A DNA stretch of 7,044 bases from Candidatus Bathyarchaeota archaeon. GTDB taxonomy: Archaea; Thermoproteota; Bathyarchaeia; Bathyarchaeales; Bathyarchaeaceae. The translations under genes were made by a program, and so were the position numbers. The stretch covers positions 1,093,433 through 1,100,476 of the forward strand of contig CP070709.1 of the NCBI GenBank assembly GCA_020350305.1, in the 5' to 3' direction. The notes under the pieces are model-generated. The model was not told where the DNA came from and did no database searches. It was given only the letters and a program-made list of their open reading frames with translations. Of the stretch, positions 5,385-7,044 are shown piece by piece (the first letter of the stretch is position 1; every line of letters starts with the position of its first letter).

Positions 5385-6350
5385 GTGGCTATTATTCAGA
5401 CGATCGGTTTGACAAAGCATTTCGAGGACTTGGTGGCAGTGGACAAATTGAGTTTGAGTATTGACGGGGGAGAGATCTTTGGATTGTTGGGTCCTAATGG
5501 CGCTGGAAAAACAACAACTGTTCTTATGCTTTCAACAGTGATTAAGCCGACCAATGGAACAGCGATCGTGGGTGATTATGATATAAGAAAAGACCCGGAC
5601 GATGTAAGAAAGCTGATTGGTATTTGTTTTCAAGACCCTAAACTTATGTGGGTCAGCACGCCATGGGATGTCCTGAATTGGCACGCGAAAGTCTGCGGTC
5701 TTTCAACGCGAGAGCGGAAACGAAGAGTCAAGCAGACGTTGGAAGATGTTAATATGTGGGATAATAGGCGGAAAAGGATTCATGGTCTTTCTGGTGGGAT
5801 GAAGAAACGTGTTGAAGTTGCCAAGATTCTGATTCAAAGACCCAGAATCGCATTCATTGACGAGCCTACTTCTCAAATTGACGTTGTTGGTAAACACAAG
5901 ATTTGGAATATGATTCGAGAACTCCGAGATGAAGGTTCCACCATAATCTTGGCCACCAATGAGCTTTACGAAGCAGATGTACTTTCTGACCGCGTTGGGA
6001 TTATGCACAAAGGCAAGATGTTGGTGTGTGACACGCCCAAAACATTGAAGGACAGCATTCTTGGAGGAGATGTTGTCGAGGTTCAGCTTGAAAAGAAAGT
6101 GAGCAAGAACGTTCTAGATGAATTGAAAGGTTTCAAAGAAGTAGTGGAAGTAGTCGTGGTGAAGCCAGATGACCTGAGAATTCATCTTAACAAAGTGGAG
6201 AAGGTTGTTCCTCGGGTTGTGAACCTGTTTTCGAATGCAGGGTTGCCGATTTCTTGGATTCGTATGAGCGAACCATCGCTTGATGACGTTTTTGTTCATT
6301 ATACGGGATTGACCATTGAGGAAGCAGAGCAAAAGAGCAATTCAAGGTGA
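5385..6350 (+). CDS. ABC-2 type export system ATP-binding protein (DrrA/CcmA-like)
   Basis: This 321-residue protein is the cytoplasmic nucleotide-binding subunit of an ABC-2 exporter, driving the permease encoded directly downstream. Motifs: Walker A GPNGAGKT (36-43, Lys42), Q-loop CFQDP (Gln83), signature LSGGM (135-139), Walker B IAFIDEP (155-161, Glu160 catalytic) and D-loop SQID (163-166). The switch position reads ATNELYEAD, with Asn192 where the usual 'TTHYMEEAE' has histidine. The C-terminal ~95 residues form the accessory domain seen in DrrA-like proteins, ending in EPSLDDVFVHYTG. GTG 5385 is chosen for its GAGGG site; a TTG at 5280 would add 35 residues of no similarity. The stop overlaps the permease start by 4 nt (GTGA). 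Substrate is unknown; DrrA similarity alone does not show drug export. Confidence 0.93.
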   Translation: MAIIQTIGLTKHFEDLVAVDKLSLSIDGGEIFGLLGPNGAGKTTTVLMLSTVIKPTNGTAIVGDYDIRKDPDDVRKLIGICFQDPKLMWVSTPWDVLNWHAKVCGLSTRERKRRVKQTLEDVNMWDNRRKRIHGLSGGMKKRVEVAKILIQRPRIAFIDEPTSQIDVVGKHKIWNMIRELRDEGSTIILATNELYEADVLSDRVGIMHKGKMLVCDTPKTLKDSILGGDVVEVQLEKKVSKNVLDELKGFKEVVEVVVVKPDDLRIHLNKVEKVVPRVVNLFSNAGLPISWIRMSEPSLDDVFVHYTGLTIEEAEQKSNSR

Positions 6351-7044
6351 AAAAAACGAGGAAATTGCTACTAGTCATTGAAAGAGACCTGCGCAGGTTC
6401 ATACAATTTAAGTTCATCATAATCTTGCGTACAATATGGTTTGCTGCTCAGGTTGCTTTCTTTGGTTTAATTGCTTCTCGCATGGTTGTGCCTGAGTTGG
6501 CAGATATCTATTTTGAATTTTATGTTGCCGGTGTTGTAATAATGATGCTATATTCTGCCTCTGTGTTCATTGGATATGATATTTTTGAAGAAGCTGAACA
6601 TGGTGTTTTCGAGTATCTGCTAAGTCTTCCTGTTTCCCGCAAGGAACTTGTTTTGGGGAGGTCGATTGGCGGCGGAATACGAAGTTTCATTCTTGTAGGT
6701 CCAATTATCGCAATTACGCTATTTATAATTGGGCTTGCGAATCCGCTTAACCTTCTTGTTGCTTTTTCAGCTCTCTTCTTGTTTGCTTTTGGTATCTCCG
6801 GGATGAGCATTACGATTGCAGTTACGTTGAAGTCAGGTGACCGCTTTGATATTTTCATGGGAGTCTTAAGTGCCCTTATAGTCCGATTGAGCACTACAAT
6901 GTATCCTCAAGCTTTTGTTCAAGACGCAAATCAAGCGTATGCAGCATTTTCACAATTCAATCCTGTTACTTATGCTTCTGACTTGTTCCGTTGGGGTACA
7001 GGAATAGAAAGGTACTTGACCATGTCCCCTATGCCTTTGGCAGC
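6347..7044 (+). CDS. ABC-2 type transporter permease (3' end cut by window)
   Basis: The frame opens at a GTG overlapping the ATPase stop as GTGA and stays open to the right edge, giving 232 residues. It starts with a basic cytoplasmic tail (KKTRKLLLVIERDLRRF). Hydrophobic segments follow at about 22-46, 54-79, 112-131, 134-161 and 168-186. Between segments two and three lies EEAEHGVFEYLLSLPVSRKELVLGR written here in parts: EHGVFEYLLSLPVSR (about 84-98) is the coupling motif typical of ABC-2 permeases ('E.GT.e.LLslPvsr'). The 4-nt overlap indicates translational coupling and a shared complex with the ATPase. A sixth segment and the stop should lie beyond 7044. No strong ribosome-binding site is seen, as expected for a coupled start. 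An internal ATG at 6481 would remove the first membrane segment and is unlikely. Substrate is unknown. Confidence 0.9.
   Translation, partial: MKKTRKLLLVIERDLRRFIQFKFIIILRTIWFAAQVAFFGLIASRMVVPELADIYFEFYVAGVVIMMLYSASVFIGYDIFEEAEHGVFEYLLSLPVSRKELVLGRSIGGGIRSFILVGPIIAITLFIIGLANPLNLLVAFSALFLFAFGISGMSITIAVTLKSGDRFDIFMGVLSALIVRLSTTMYPQAFVQDANQAYAAFSQFNPVTYASDLFRWGTGIERYLTMSPMPLA

Noticed and set aside
6520..6894. 124-codon minus-strand frame at the right end
   Set aside because: It is opposite the ABC-2 permease, whose frame is supported by membrane segments, the coupling motif and the GTGA overlap.
1..7044. CRISPR arrays, insertion sequences, tRNA or rRNA genes
   Set aside because: I saw no regularly spaced repeats, no transposase, no terminal inverted repeats and no tRNA-like or rRNA-like sequence in the gaps.

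Overview
The window reads as a piece of an archaeal chromosome. Evidence: an archaeal Sec61-beta translocon subunit, a DUF2070 membrane protein (a family I know only from archaea), a ferredoxin-dependent 2-oxoacid oxidoreductase, a serine hydroxymethyltransferase of archaeal type, a putative Sm-like protein, TATA/BRE-like promoter elements, and AAGGTG/GGTGATC ribosome-binding sites. Together these suggest a TACK-type anaerobe, possibly Bathyarchaeia-like. That lineage guess is inference, not read from a marker gene.

Layout. Positions 1-2670, minus strand, read right to left: a long DUF2070 polytopic membrane protein, then a two-cluster ferredoxin-type delta subunit, then the alpha subunit of a VorB-type 2-oxoacid:ferredoxin oxidoreductase, which runs off the left edge. 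The last two are 20 nt apart and clearly form an operon; the remaining subunits should lie beyond position 1. Positions 2671-2869 are a divergent intergenic region. Positions 2870-3499, plus strand, hold two small genes: an 81-residue winged-helix-like protein and a 93-residue protein that looks like a divergent Sm-fold protein. Each has an inverted repeat at its start codon. Positions 3555-3749, minus strand, encode Sec61-beta, convergent with the Sm-like gene and divergent from glyA (3871-5187, plus). A perfect 12-bp palindromic AT element lies between Sec61-beta and glyA. After 197 nt without a gene comes an ABC export system: an ATPase (5385-6350) and an overlapping ABC-2 permease (6347 to the right edge, incomplete).

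The genes do not form one pathway. Most are housekeeping: 2-oxoacid oxidation, one-carbon/serine-glycine metabolism, protein secretion and export. I find no CRISPR array, transposon, tRNA, rRNA or toxin-antitoxin pair, and no clear new multi-gene system. The points most worth checking are the inverted repeats over the starts of the two small genes, the divergent Sm-like protein, the His/Asp-rich domain of the DUF2070 protein, the Asn in place of the ABC H-loop histidine, and a possible short leader ORF overlapping the ferredoxin start.
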